Source: Castor canadensis
Lineage: Eukaryota > Chordata > Mammalia > Rodentia > Castoridae
NCBI RefSeq assembly: GCF_047511655.1
Contig: NC_133395.1
Coordinates: 76,874,158 to 76,938,157, forward strand
Direction: 5' to 3'
Length of the DNA: 64,000 nucleotides
Positions 31,801 through 41,800 of the stretch are shown here, one piece after another. A program made the position numbers and the translations under genes. Each line of letters starts with the position of its first letter. Position 1 is the stretch's first letter. Under the pieces are notes generated by a model. It ran no database searches. It worked only from the letters and a program-made list of their open reading frames with translations, and was not told where the DNA came from.

Positions 31801-33204
31801 CCAGGTTCTCACACTGGGATAATTTCAACAGTACTCCCCTGGGTCTTCTTGATTTAAACTCATCTATTTTCCAATTTTGCACATCGAGCTTTTTTCCCTA
31901 AACCACGCAACCTCTCCTACCAAAACTGCTAATAAATAAACAAAAACCTTTCAGTGATTTATCAAAGAATAAAATCCAGGGTCCTTAGCCTGCAACTCCA
32001 AGAATCTGCATAGCAGGTTCCTACTTCCCTACATACAAGAAGTCTCGGTGGATAAGGAAAAAATCCTGGAGTCTATTTAGGCTGTCACTTTGTGACTGCA
32101 AGCCAGGCATGCACCTCTCCGAACCTTTTTACTCATGTGCACCAGGTACTAACCTCCTTCCAGGACTAGAGCTATGTGGTTGTGGCTTTCCAAATTTTAT
32201 CTTACACTACTATCCTACACTGACATTCTCCTCCTGCCAGGATGCTTTACTGTAAAGTGACAACAGAGAAGTTCTTCCTTGTATGCACAAAGAATGGGGG
32301 AATTCTGATCCCTGGGTTCTACTGTTATCTTTCCAATTGCCTTCTATAAACTATCAGGATTAGTACTTAAGTTTTCTAATACAATAGCAGAAACAAATCT
32401 ATGAACACCTAATAAACAGTTACATTTGACAATGCTTACCACACTTCTCTACAACGATTGGCAATATTTACCAACAGAAGTTTTTTAGGATGGCCTACCA
32501 GCAGTGCTGATAGGAAGCAACGGTGACTCAGAAGTCTTCCCAAATATCACAACTTTTAAGTAAAAGAGAAAGAGAAAGTGGGGAGAGAGAAGAGGGAGCA
32601 AGAGAGGCAGGAGAGAGAGGAAAGCGGAGAGATACACTAACATGACAAACGGAGTAATAACTGATTTTCCCTTCCAACACACGGCATAATACAGACTGAA
32701 AAACGTTTGTAACGTGAGGCCGAATTGCATAAATACGACCTATAGTTGTGGGTTGGTTATCAACCAGTGACAAGAGCCGGGGGTGGCGGGAAGGTTGAGG
32801 GCTTTGGGGGGAGGAGAAGTTACCCCTGGGAAAGTGGTCGGTAACCCCACAGACGTCGCTTTTCGGGTTCGCCCTTCCCAGCTCCACGCCAATTATGGGG
32901 AAGGGGCCCGGCCCTGCCCTGGCCTGCAGAGGGACTCGGGGACAGGAACACGTAAGCCACCCGGAGAGGACAACGAGGAAGAGGCTAAAACCGAATCGCC
33001 GCTCGCGGGAACGGAGCCTGGGCTGGACCCTCGAGCCAGCCACGAGCCGCCCGACCCCGTGACTAGACAGATTATGGCGCGCGAGGCCGGCCTCCATCCC
33101 CATGCTGCAGCGTCAGCCGGAGGGAGTTGGGAGGTGGCAGCTTGTGCCCGCCGGGCCTCGGTGCCCAGCCCGCCTGAATTCGGGCGGTCGGGGAGACTCA
33201 CCAT
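19817..33204 (-). CDS. POMP: Proteasome maturation protein, complete six-exon gene
   Basis: POMP (yeast Ump1 orthologue, proteassemblin) is the chaperone that drives 20S proteasome assembly: it promotes beta-subunit incorporation on the alpha ring, supports dimerisation of half-proteasomes, and is degraded as the first substrate. Coding pieces read on the minus strand are 33202-33204, 30670-30767, 29703-29763, 26072-26173, 22502-22595 and 19817-19884. They sum to 426 nt, 141 codons plus TAA, the usual POMP length. Recognisable segments are NARGLG near the N-terminus, SCVKNELLPSHPLELSEKN, the central MNFSTLRNIQGLFAPLK, RLPFLSSSNLSLD, GNDETIGFEDILN and the C-terminal GEPHLMVEYKLGLL. No stop or frameshift occurs, and all introns start GT and end AG. 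A few substitutions against the human protein as I remember it (for example Ile for Val before LRGNDET) look neutral. Expression should be housekeeping from the CpG-island promoter. Introns rule out a retrocopy. Confidence 0.97.
20850..20899 (+). mobile_element. ID-like SINE 3' fragment
   Basis: GTGTGAGACCCTGAGTTCAT, CCCCTAGTACTGCC and a poly(A): the 3' half of the ID-type unit, in POMP intron 5. Confidence 0.65.
21330..21605 (+). mobile_element. L2 LINE fragment
   Basis: CTGCCTGAAACAGTCCTCCT, CCTCCACTAGAAAGCACAAA, ATATCCAAAGTCTAGCTCAA and TGAATAAATATGCAAAAAGT follow an L2 3' end. POMP intron 5. Confidence 0.6.
22083..22120. other. Short poly(G) run
   Basis: About 10 consecutive G at 22100-22110 in POMP intron 5; length polymorphism or assembly error is likely here. 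Confidence 0.5.
22502..22595 (-). CDS. POMP: POMP coding exon 5
   Basis: 94 nt: 31 codons plus the first base of an Asp codon. The acceptor ends CCAAAG, and the pyrimidine tract is poor, interrupted by several A residues. The donor is GTAAGT. It codes from VQRLPFLSSSNLSL to FEDILN. Confidence 0.95.
23200..23430 (+). mobile_element. MIR SINE
   Basis: AGCACAGGCTGTGGAAGCAG, TTCATCTATGAAACTGGAGA and GTTGCAAGGCACATATTTAG follow the MIR core and 3' end. POMP intron 4. Confidence 0.7.
24300..25060 (+). repeat. Ancient long interspersed repeat relic
   Basis: GAGGCTATTCCAGCTATAGT, AATGGGCTGGAGGGACAGCA and ATGAGTGTCAAATACTACAC appear in the order of an old mammalian repeat whose family name I cannot give with confidence. 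Similar fragments occur near 34200-35340 and 46050-46700. POMP intron 4. Confidence 0.4.
25263..25603 (+). mobile_element. Composite SINE: B1-like + B1-like + ID-like
   Basis: Two 7SL/B1-like bodies (GCTAGGCATGGAAGCTCATG and GTGTACCTATCATCCCAGCT) are joined through AAATAACTAAAGCAAAAGTG to an ID-like unit (GGCTGGGGTGTGACTCAAAT, ending with an A tail). It is full length, in POMP intron 4. This architecture is the main clue to the rodent lineage. Confidence 0.9.
26072..26173 (-). CDS. POMP: POMP coding exon 4
   Basis: 102 nt, exactly 34 codons, phase 0 at both ends. The acceptor is TTGTAG and the donor GTAAGC. It codes for the central helix-rich core beginning FQLNQDKMNFSTLRNIQG and ending EFKAVQQ. 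Confidence 0.97.
27325..27545 (+). mobile_element. hAT-type DNA transposon fossil, second copy
   Basis: GAGGGTTCTCAACTGTTGGA, TCTTGGGCCAGGTAATTCTG, CAGTAATGTTTAGCAGAGTC and ACTTGAGAATCACTGGTGC: same family as 18478-18725. POMP intron 3 side of exon 4. Confidence 0.5.
27625..27740 (-). mobile_element. MIR fragment
   Basis: CTCCACTTTACAGAAGAGAA, then TAAGCAATTTGCTCAAATCT: the reverse complement of the MIR core. Confidence 0.55.
28841..28920 (+). pseudogene. U4 spliceosomal snRNA pseudogene, 5' portion
   Basis: The sequence follows U4 snRNA from its first base: AGCTTTGTGTAGTGGCAGTA, then the conserved segment with GCCAATGAGGTTTATCC, and GAAAACTTTTCCCAAT near the end. CpG sites of the parent have decayed to TG or CA (for example GCGCAGTGG to GTGTAGTGG, ATCGTAGCC to ATCATAGCC). 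Similarity stops after about 78 nt, so the 3' stem-loop and Sm site are absent. It sits in POMP intron 3, antisense to the gene. The 3' truncation, decay and lack of a visible snRNA promoter argue for a dead copy. Confidence 0.88.
29090..29345 (+). mobile_element. L2 LINE fragment
   Basis: TGCATGCTATTCCCTCTATG, AAATGTCCTCACCTCTACAA, AAATGTAAGTTTCTTAAGGT and TGTATCTACTGTGTCTGATA follow the L2 3' end. POMP intron 3. Confidence 0.7.
29703..29763 (-). CDS. POMP: POMP coding exon 3
   Basis: 61 nt. The acceptor is CTCTCTAG; the donor GTAAGT follows the Asn codon of LSEKN. The first base completes the Gly codon split with exon 2. The remaining 20 codons read FSCVKNELLPSHPLELSEKN, a strongly conserved part of the family. 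Confidence 0.96.
29869..29950 (+). mobile_element. ID-like SINE
   Basis: GGGCTAGGGTATAGCTCAGT, GGTATAGCATATGATTAGCA and GTTTGATCCCCAGTACC. POMP intron 2, antisense to the gene. Confidence 0.85.
30095..30305 (-). mobile_element. MIR SINE
   Basis: GAGTGCTTACAAATGGCAGG, CACTGAGACTCAGAGCAATT and AACTTGTCCAAAGGCATACA, the reverse of the MIR core. POMP intron 2. Confidence 0.8.
30670..30767 (-). CDS. POMP: POMP coding exon 2
   Basis: 98 nt. The acceptor is TTGTAG before AATGCC; the donor is GG|GTATAT, leaving two bases of a Gly codon. It codes from NARGLG to HDLLRKG, including SIPVTELSASGPFE. The donor GTATAT is weaker than the GTAAGT or GTGAGT of the other introns. Confidence 0.95.
31850..32250 (+). 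mobile_element. L2-like LINE fragment
   Basis: AAACCTTTCAGTGATTTATC, AATAAAATCCAGGGTCCTTA and ACATTCTCCTCCTGCCAGGA resemble an old L2. POMP intron 1. Moderate support only. Confidence 0.45.
32555..32630. repeat. GA-rich low-complexity tract in POMP intron 1
   Basis: An imperfect run of GAGAAA, GGGAGA and GAGAGAG units, purine-only over long stretches, on the intron-1 side of the CpG island. Confidence 0.7.
33202..33204 (-). CDS. POMP: POMP coding exon 1 (initiator ATG only)
   Basis: The minus strand reads GAAG-ATG immediately followed by the donor GTGAGT, so exon 1 contributes only the initiator Met. Position -3 is A, a good start context. After splicing the next codon is AAT (Asn). The rest of exon 1 is 5' UTR inside the CpG island. 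Confidence 0.94.
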
Positions 33205-33310
33205 CTTCAGCCCGCTCTGGGAACAGCCTCTCAACCTGGTTACCGTCAGCCGGCCCGCCGCTCACTTCCGTTTCCGGGAGCCGCTCCCCCCACATCCGCC
33301 GGAAGTGCGT
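33205..33310 (-). promoter_or_regulatory. POMP: POMP core promoter and 5' UTR with ETS-type sites
   Basis: Immediately upstream of the start codon, inside the CpG island, are ACTTCCG (33264-33270) and CCGGAAGTG (33299-33307). These are inverted ETS/GABPA-type motifs about 30 bp apart. AAGATGG across the start codon resembles the YY1 core often placed just downstream of housekeeping start sites. No TATA box is evident. The transcription start is inferred to lie near 33260-33300. Confidence 0.6.
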
Positions 33311-33794
33311 CCGTCCGGGCGAGGAAGGAAGGAGGGCGCGGGTCGCCGGCAGGGAGCTGCGCGGGGCCGGGGCTCCCACGGCCGCAGTCCCGAGGGACCC
33401 AGGGCCAAGGGCGCAGTAAGGGTGTGGGCTGGAGAAGGGCGGGCTCTGGACGAGACGTGCTACCGGGGAGGGAAGATGGGACCCCGCTGTCTTCATAAAT
33501 GTCTACCGTTAGTACGGCGTTTTAAGACGTGCCGCGTGCTTTTGTAGGTACATCCGGCTCCTTACCACAAAACTCCCTCAGGTAGGCGGTAGGCGGTACA
33601 GTTTACAGAGAGGCAAACCAGGTCCAGGTGGGTTGTGCTTTCCTTAAAGTTGTTCAGCTAGTAAGGTAGAACTTGAATACGACTTGGCTTTTGAAAACTT
33701 ACTTGTATATTTTTTAAATCCTTGCTATGGTTAGAGGAGAAAGGGACTCCAAGGGTTGGAGGGGGTGGGACTGACACCTAAGTAAAGATCATCT

Positions 33795-33965
33795 TGACTG
33801 ACATATATTTGGGCTCTTAGAACTACATATCAACACAGTTCTAAATGCTTTATGTGAATTATCCTTAAATCTTCCCAATAGCCTTATGAGGAAGGACCTC
33901 CTGTTACCCCAGTTTTACAGGTGAGGAAAACAAGACATAAAAGTGGACTAAATATATATGCCCAA
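33795..33965 (-). mobile_element. MIR SINE
   Basis: CTAAATGCTTTATGTGAATT and CAGTTTTACAGGTGAGGAAA are the reverse of the MIR core. Confidence 0.7.
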
Positions 33966-34199
33966 TGAACCTGTCTGAGGCAATAAGCCATGGTCTTAAC
34001 AGTACTCTGTATTGCTTTTCAAATAAGTGATGAACAGCTTATGCTCTACCACTATGTTACCTAGATGACCTAAGGAATGGTTGGGCAGATAGCCAAAGGA
34101 TAAGAGCTAACTAGTTTGGTAGTAGGGTATATACTGCATGTGACTAACAGATCTGCCTGTGCAAAAGACAAACCAAGAAAGAAGTTGTGTCTGGCTAAA

Positions 34200-35340
34200 A
34201 TAAGGTAGAGTAGTGCAAGATGAAACATGATGGATAGAGACACATTTTTTATGAAGGCTTTTGTGGCCCTGATTAAAGATGAGGCCTTGTCTTTTAAAAA
34301 CCACTGAAGGATTTTAGAGAGTGAGGCATAGGTCATGTTATGTATATCCACTGCTGTGGTCATAGAGCTGAAGTTCAGATTTATGCAGCCACTAAGTATT
34401 CTTCACTGGTGTCCTTATGTGTCTTCTGGTCTTTCAAAGTATCCATGGTTACCTTGAGATTTGAACTTGAGTGTTTCAGTTGTATCTTTTTCTTTTCGGT
34501 CAGTTCCACCTAAGAAGTAAGTCATTTTAATGTTTGTTGGTTGCTCATAATTCAATCCATAAATGTTTGTTGGACATTTTTTGGTACTACATAATGGAAC
34601 TGCAGAGAAGAAAAGGGTATTTCCCTGTAAGGAGATGGCTAGTATTTTCCTGGAGGAATGGACTTGTAAATAGATATTTACAATGCAGTGTGGTAAATGA
34701 TTAATAAAGGACCTGGGTCAGGAAATATCCTGGAACAGGGGAAAGGGCATTCAAGGAAGAACTTGGGAAAAGAGGGGTTTGTGAAAGCACATGTTGTAAT
34801 CTGAGCAATGGAGAACATTTCCATGTGGTTGGTGTTCTAGGTGAGCTAGAAGAACAAGATAGGAAGAGGCTGAAGGGATTAGTCAGGGCCAAAATTGAGG
34901 GCCATGAATATTGTGCTGAAGTTTGGGACTTTTTCTTGTAGGCACACATTTGACTTTAAAACAAAACACTTGTTCTAGTGGCAGCATGAAGGATAGCCTG
35001 GGAAAGGGAAAAAGTAAGAGCAGGAATTCTGTTTACATTGTTGGTATAGTCTAAGCTAGAGATGATAAAGGTGTAAGGTAAGGTAGTATAGTGTAGTGTA
35101 TTTAGAAAGCTTTGGAAGCAAGAAAAAGTGGAGATGAACCTGAGAAATATTTAAACTCAAAAGGCAGCAAGAAGAAAGGGAGCCTGCCCTAGGATCAGAA
35201 GAAATAGGCAAGAAGAAAACCAAACTAAAGTGATAGCTTAGAATCCAGAGGTCAAAAAAGTATCTAGAGGTTGGAAGTAATTCAACAGAGAGGTTAGGGA
35301 ATAGATCCAAATTAGTAAAAAGATAATGAAGTCCTAAAAA
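34200..35340 (-). repeat. Ancient long interspersed repeat relic
   Basis: AACATGATGGATAGAGACAC, CACTGAAGGATTTTAGAGAG, TTTACAATGCAGTGTGGTAA and ATTGTGCTGAAGTTTGGGAC share style and order with the old repeat near 24300. No coding frame. Orientation uncertain. Confidence 0.35.
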
Positions 35341-35459
35341 ATAGACTGTTAATGACCATGTGAAAACAGTTGTTTTATTAGTGCAGCAAGGAGAAAAACC
35401 ATCTTATTTTGAGTACATACCTACATTTATGATCTATTTTAAAAGATTTGTTTGATACA

Positions 35460-35782
35460 AGGCCACGCACAGTGACTCACATCTGTAATCCTAACTACTT
35501 GGGAGGCAGAGAGCAGGTGGATTGCAGACCAAGGCCAGCCCAGGCAAAATGTTAGCGAGACCTCATCTCAGTCAGGTCTACCATGGTGGCTCATGCCTGT
35601 TATCCCAGCTCTGTGGGAGGCTTAGATAGGGAGACTGTGGTCCAGGGCCATCCCAACGCAAAAACACTAGGCCATATCAGAAAACACAAAGCAAGAAGGA
35701 TTGGGGTGTGGTTGATGTGGTAGAGTGCCTGCCTAGCAAGCACGAGATCCTGTATTCAAACCTGAGTACCACCAAAAAAAGA
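35460..35782 (+). mobile_element. Composite SINE: B1-like + B1-like + ID-like
   Basis: GGCCACGCACAGTGACTCAC, a second body from TACCATGGTGGCTCATGCCT, and an ID-like unit from GATTGGGGTGTGGTTGATGT, ending in an A tail. Same architecture as 25263-25603. Confidence 0.9.
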
Positions 35783-36554
35783 TTGTCACAGGATTAACTA
35801 ATACAGGGCCTTTCTGAGTATGCTAAATAGCTGAAAATTAAAGGTGTTTTAATTAATCCTTAAGCACAGTTTGAGGTGAGTAGTACTCTCATTTCACAGA
35901 AGAAACTGAGACTTGTGTGCTGTGAATGAGAACAAGTACCCTATTCTGTTTTAATACTTGTCTTCCTTGGCTTTACTGTGAAGCCAGTCTGATGACCTAT
36001 ATAGGCCAGCTGAGGACAGTTTCAGCTTTCACAACATCTATCAAGAATGCTCCTCCCTTGTTCTAGCTCCCTCCCCATTTGTTAGGTTTTACTGTCTCTT
36101 GCTTGAGTCCTATTCCTATAATTGATCTTGTCCACTGACTTGGTTCTCCTGCCTTAAATTTAAGTCTTCTCTAAAGACCTGAAGTTATACTTACCCTTTT
36201 GCTCACCTAAGGGTGCTCACCCTTAGGCACCCAAACTACCACAGCCTGCTTGGTTAGGCCTCTCCTATGGTACAGTGCTTTGCATAATAGACAGGCACTC
36301 AGAAAGGCTTTAAAATCTAATAGGCAGTGAATGTCTCTTTCTAGAACTTGGGCTAAGTTAGATGAGGAATGGAGGAGACAGGTAGGAAAATGTCTCAGTT
36401 AAGGAATGCTCAAGAGCCAGTGTCAAGATAAAGAAATGACCAGTGAAGACAAGTGTCATGATTGTGGGAACATCAGTGAGTTTAGCAAATGGGATGTCAT
36501 TTGGATGGTCTTGTGATGAGCAATTTAACTAAAATGGTGGAAGCAGAAACCGTA

Positions 36555-36790
36555 CTGCCAGGAATGCTGTTATAGCAGACCCCTAAGCCACAGGCAAATC
36601 CCCCATATCCTGTATTTTTCCAATGTATAAATACTATGATAAAGTTTAATTTCTACATTAGGTTTGGCAAAAGACTAACAATAAATAACAAAATGAACAA
36701 TTATATCAGTATATAGTAAAAAATGTTATATGGATGCAGTAGGTCTTGCAACTTTAGCATATGATTTTTTTCCTTTCCTCATTAAGATGA
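36555..36790 (+). mobile_element. Tigger-like DNA transposon fragment
   Basis: GACCCCTAAGCCACAGGCAA, AATACTATGATAAAGTTTAA and AACAATTATATCAGTATATA follow a common mammalian DNA transposon interior. Confidence 0.5.
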
Positions 36791-37874
36791 GAACTTTTAC
36801 CTTTTCACTTTAAAGGAAGCACTTTATGGCTTCTCTTAGGCATATTCAAATTGCATCATTCTTCTTGTACCTGTGGCCATTAGTAGCAAGGGTTATGTGA
36901 ACACAGCACCAAGACAGTAGATCCAGTAAGTGTGAAGGCTGCTGAGTGGCTAACAAACAGTAGGTATATGTTGGACCAAGGGATAATTCATGTCCTGGGC
37001 AGTATGGAATGGAAAGACTTGGGATTTCATCATGCTACTCAGAACGGTGGCTATTTAAAACGTAGCAATTGTTTATTTCTAGAGTGTTTCATTTAATATT
37101 TTTGGACCATCGTTGAATAAAGGTAATGAACTATGAAAGCAAAACTGGATGGCGGGGGGGACACTGTAATAATAAGAAAATGGAGGCACTGAAGTTTTGT
37201 AGATTAATCTTTTCGGAAAGTTAACAGTCTCAGAAGTAGGATTTGAGTTTGAATCAAAATTGAGTTTTGTTTCATATGCATGGTGGGAGAGACCAAAGTT
37301 TATTAAACAAAAAGTTTATTAGACCAAAGTTTGTTATTAGAGTTAGTGAAAGGGCAAGAGTGACAATAACAGGGAAGGAGAAGCAGCCAGAAGGAACTAT
37401 TGAGGTGATGACTTCTCAGATGACTAGAGCAGATGTGAGGGGGAAGCTGAGTCAGAGATAGAATCCTTACAAAATGGGCAAAGAGATGGAAAACATGGTA
37501 AAGAAATCCTTGTCTGTGGAGGAGGAATTCTGTGAGAACTGAAATCTGATCACCACTGTTAATAGAGATGGGGTAAGGGAGGGTTAGTGATGGCTTTACA
37601 AAAGGAGAAAAGCTGAAAAGTCACTATGTACAATATACTAGTGAATCAGTAATATGAATTAGAAAACTACCCAGAACCATGAAGACATAAAGGAGGGTGA
37701 GTGACATCAATTTGTGATTGGCTACACCAACAGTTTTCAGTGTTCTCTGCAGCAGTTCTTAGCAGTTAAGTGATGAGGGATCACAAAGTAGACCACAGGA
37801 GGAGTAAGCAGGTTAGGGATTCTGGGTGAGCATGTGGTAGAAGGGGGTCAGAAAGGCAAAGGGAGTGATTAGAA

Positions 37875-38050
37875 AAGAGTGGCATTCAGTGACAGCCCCT
37901 CCTACCACTGCTTCCTTTATTTTGGAAGTACTTTCATTTGCTTATTTCTCTGGACTACAAGCTCTTTGAGGGTGGCGACTGCGATGTGTCTAACTTTAAA
38001 CACCTGCTCCTTGGCCCAAATTTTTCTTGATGGTGTGTTGTTGAACACCT
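37875..38050 (+). mobile_element. L2 LINE fragment
   Basis: CTCTGGACTACAAGCTCTTT followed by GAGGGTGGCGACTGCGATGT is the characteristic 3' segment of L2. Confidence 0.65.
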
Positions 38051-38508
38051 CCAGAGCAGAGGCTGGCAATGAAACATGGGTGAGAAGCAGGTGAATGCAT
38101 ACAGCCAGTTAAGAACTGAGGATGGTAATGAAGAGGTGTAAAAGCATGCTGAGTTGAGAAATTGCCATGGCTTAGGTGGCATCCTCATCCCTCCAAGCTT
38201 TGAGAAAGGGTGGTGTAAAGTCCGTGGCATATACTTTGAAGAAGCAGTGGCTGAGTGGTGAGGATCAAGCAGTAATATTGGAAGAAGAGGTTGAGTTAGC
38301 ATTGTCTTTTCCTGCGAGTCAGGGAAGATAGAAGAGTGGACACCACTGGATTTGGAGGAAAGTGGCTTCATTTATGAGAAAGCCAGGTTCAGTGAGGGCC
38401 AAAAGATCGAAAAAGAACTTGTGGCCATTTAAAAAAAAAAAAAAGCCAGAAATTCTACTTGAAAGCTCCAAGGGGCATAATGTGAGGAGTTACTGAAAAA
38501 GACAAGTG

Positions 38509-38710
38509 AGGCCTGGCATGGTGGTACATGCCTGTTGTCCCAGCTACTCAGGAGGCAGAGGTAGGAGGATTGTGTTCCGAGGCCAGCCCTGGGAAAAGCT
38601 GGAGATGCTATCTAAAAATAAAAGAGCTTGGGGTATGACTCAAGTGGTAGAGCACTTGCCCAGCAAGCATGAGGTCCTAAGTTCAAACACCAATACCACT
38701 ACCAAAAAAA
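38509..38710 (+). mobile_element. Composite SINE: one B1-like body + ID-like
   Basis: GAGGCCTGGCATGGTGGTAC, CAGGAGGCAGAGGTAGGAGG, then TTGGGGTATGACTCAAGTGG and AGCACTTGCCCAGCAAGCAT with a short A tail. Only one B1-like body is present, unlike 25263 and 35460. Confidence 0.9.
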
Positions 38711-40085
38711 GAATGACAAATAAGTAGAGGTTTCAGAGGCTGGACAGATAACAGTAGCAGAGGAATTCAGGGGTAGAGAAGTCAAGGTTCCTTTATGCTC
38801 CCAACGAACCCTATACACACTATGCCTTAACATTAGTGTACACAAATAATAGAAGTCACTCAACAAATAATTATTTAATGAAGAGTGTGGGAATAAAAGG
38901 GTCCATGGCAGTGTGACTAATCTGGTTGAGAAATTGCTGATCCAAGATAATGTGCTTGGGGTCCTTTGCAGAAGAAGCCCCTGGCCTGGAACTCAACCCT
39001 GTATGTCAGGGTCTTGACTCCTTGCCTGGGTCCAGGTATTTCTCCTTTCCCCTAGGTCTAGACTCAATCAAAAGTGGCATCCCACCAACCAGCCTACAAT
39101 TCTAATGCTATCATCAGGACCCACAGAAGTGAGTGATTGGCTGAAAAGTATTACTGCATGAATGTGCCCAGCCTCTTCCTGGCTGCCAGTTCTCACCAGA
39201 CACACGGCATCTTTTTCCCTTCCAGTTTCTGTACAGTTTTGCTCAGCTGAATGGATTCTCCTGAGCTTTGAAAGCCGAGTGGGGATGTGAAGAGGGAGTG
39301 GTAACAGGGACCAATGCCGATGGTAGAGTTTAGGTCAGGAGAAGCATGAGAACTCCATTGTTAGAAAGATATGGGTGGGACAAATAATTAGCATTAAAAA
39401 AGTCTGTAAAACTCCTCTCCAGGACACCTTGGAGAGAACCAAGAATGTTACCTAGTGGTGTTAAGTTTCAGAATTGTGCTCACTGCAAAGCTAAGGAAGG
39501 GCGTTCATGTGTGCAGGGTGATACAAATCTTAGTCGATAAGATCGTACTGTGTTTCAGAGGACCTGAAAAGAATCTACAAATTATAAATATGTCCTGATC
39601 TTTAAACAATCTAAATTCTTGTAGAGTTAGGAAAGGTTCAGTGAGCTTAATTTAAGATCGATCATATTTACACATCTTTATTTGCAAGTTTGTACGTGTT
39701 AAGAGATGGAGAAATACTTCACATCAAGTTTATCTGACTCTTTTCCTTAACCCGAGAGATGAGCGTTTCATATTTCTCCTGAAATACTTTACTGACCATG
39801 GTTTAGATGGAGCTGGTTTTAAAAGAGTGTCCTCTGATTATGGAAATCTGGGTTTCAAGAATAGGACCAGAGTGGACTATTCTAAATCCAGGTGTTCTGC
39901 TTTATTGTTTCACCTTTTCAGTGCCTCAGACACCATGAAGGTTAGCATTCTGTTCTCCATGCTTCATGAGGCTGTATTTCAAGTCTGTGCCTAAAGAGTG
40001 GTTTATAGTTTTACTGTAGAGAGGCTTTATTCATTCACCTGTTGAGCATACTGTTCATAAATTATGTTCAATTTTTAAATTCTAC
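38711..40085. other. Intergenic, nothing recognised
   Basis: No gene or clear repeat family supported. Confidence 0.4.
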
Positions 40086-40087
40086 AC

Positions 40088-40228
40088 CTGTTTTCTTTCT
40101 CACTTTCTATATTTCTCATTCTCTCTGCCTTCCTCTCCCTTCCTTCCCCTCTCTTCCTCCCTTCCTACCTTCCTTCCTTCCTCTCTGTTTTTTTCCTCCC
40201 CCTTTTTCTTTATCTTTCTCTGCTTCTT
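40088..40228. repeat. Pyrimidine-rich (CTTC/CCTT)n tract
   Basis: Nearly pure C/T over about 140 bp with CCTTCCTTCC-type units. It directly precedes a minus-strand B1-like SINE, so part may be its expanded tail. Confidence 0.8.
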
Positions 40229-40345
40229 TCATTAGGGTCTTGCTCTGTTGTCCAGGCTGTTCTTGAACTTAACAACTCAAGTGATCCTCCCAGCTCAGCC
40301 TCCCAAGTAGCTGGGACTACAAGTATGTACCTTCACACTGACTTA
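40229..40345 (-). mobile_element. B1-like SINE
   Basis: GGGTCTTGCTCTGTTGTCCA, CCTCCCAGCTCAGCCTCCCA and GTAGCTGGGACTACAAGTAT, reverse orientation. Confidence 0.85.
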
Positions 40346-40890
40346 GACCTGTTTCTTTTACCATGGCCGCCTTCTCGCTTCATTTGCCAAAGAAAATTTT
40401 ATTTGAGAATGCAGTCTGCCAAGCACCATGTGCAGTGCATACAAAGCCTAATATCACATGTGTGTTCATAGCGTGTTCAATTCCCTCCTGTTTGCAGAAA
40501 CTAGGGTCGGTGTCCCTCCGCTGGCATGAACAATGGAAATTTTTGTTCTTTTCTAAAATTTAAAAATTTAACTCCTGAAGAAATTTTGCCCATATTCAAA
40601 GCACACTGAAAGGTTGCCTCAAAACTACCTCTGAGTAAGTTTTCAGTAGTGTTACTCTGAATCATCAAACTTCAGAATCAGCTGAAAACGAGAACCTGTG
40701 GCATGCTGATTGTACACGTAGTCTATTTGACTTCTTTGTCTTCTAGAAGCAATGCAGGCTCATTGTAGAAAATCAGACCGTGGCAAAAGACAGAAAGTGC
40801 TTACAATTCATCACCCAAAGATGACCACTATGAGCACAGTAGTAGGTATCCTTGCAGACGTTTTACTTTATATGGCAATATAACTATTTA

Positions 40891-40918
40891 CCAGAGAGAG
40901 AGAGAGAGAGAGCGCGAG
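40891..40918. repeat. (GA)n microsatellite
   Basis: About 11 GA units followed by GCGCGAG. Confidence 0.85.
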
Positions 40919-41559
40919 TACGCATTTTCTAAGTGAAACACCCTTCTTTTTCTTCTTAAGGAATGGGGAGTTACACGTAGGCTATTTGCTCAACATTCTT
41001 CATTCTGTCAGCATGGTTGGCTGCCAAGTGGCTGTTCTGGATAATTGTTGAAGGTATATTTTTTGATACTTTGTCAGAGAAATTCTAACTCAAAATTCTC
41101 CACAACCCTAACCAGACATTTATGGATAGATGGTATGTCCATGTTTGATTTTATCACTGTTTTAGTGTGTGGGCTTGAGAACAAAGGCTCAAGAGCCTTA
41201 CTCCGTGTATTTTAATTACAGTGTGCAACTAAGTTTGAATTGAAGAAAAATGACCCTGCATCTTTGCATCAGTGAGAAAGAAAGGTATTGTTTTTAGAAT
41301 ACCTCTTTGAGCCCACCTTCCAGAAAAACAGCCTGGTGCTCACACCACAAGCAGGGGTCTCGCCTGATTCTAAGCCCTCTTCCATAGTGCTGCCTGTCTG
41401 CTTCCCTCTGCACAGCTCTTCCAAAGTCACTCATTGCCTGCCCTTGGGGTTAACTTTAGACTCTCAGGGGGGAACAGGCTTTCATTCTTAAACCCTTCCC
41501 TCCAGTCATAAGAAAGTATTTGGAAATCTCTGTAAATGTCATTGGTGCTGTGCCATATA

Positions 41560-41800
41560 TTTGTACTCCTGTCCTCCCCTTTGCTGGAATGCTCAGTTGC
41601 CCTCCCAGGCCAAGCACCTCTTCCTCTATGAAGCCTTTCCTGACCCTCTGGCCCTGGTGCTGGCTGCATGTGTTTTCACAGCAGCTGAAACACTGTTACA
41701 CTTCTTGTTTTCACCAGAGCTTCTCCTGTCATACTCTTAGCTCTTTTCACATCTTTTTGGAGCTGATTGTTATCTTTTAGGAGCTCTCATTGTTCATTAG
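41560..41800 (+). mobile_element. L2 LINE fragment
   Basis: CTTTGCTGGAATGCTCAGTT, CTTCCTCTATGAAGCCTTTC and CTGACCCTCTGG follow L2. Confidence 0.6.

Larger units (their letters stand above)
32770..33480. promoter_or_regulatory. CpG island at the POMP 5' end
   Basis: About 0.7 kb is abruptly GC- and CpG-rich in an otherwise AT-rich window, with many CG dinucleotides and GC-box-like runs. It covers POMP exon 1, the start of intron 1 and the upstream promoter. A CCAAT sequence lies at 32889-32893. Long frames open on both strands here because stop codons are rare in GC-rich DNA; they are not taken as genes. Confidence 0.85.

Noticed and set aside
19817..33204. POMP as a retrocopy
   Set aside because: Five introns with proper GT/AG ends and an upstream CpG island show the parental gene.
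32783..33547. A 254-codon open frame on the plus strand across the CpG island, and overlapping frames of 105-191 codons
   Set aside because: GC-rich DNA has few stop codons. The frames overlap POMP exon 1 in antisense, have low-complexity Pro/Arg/Gly content, and show no domain or splice context. A divergent non-coding transcript is possible but not a supported protein.
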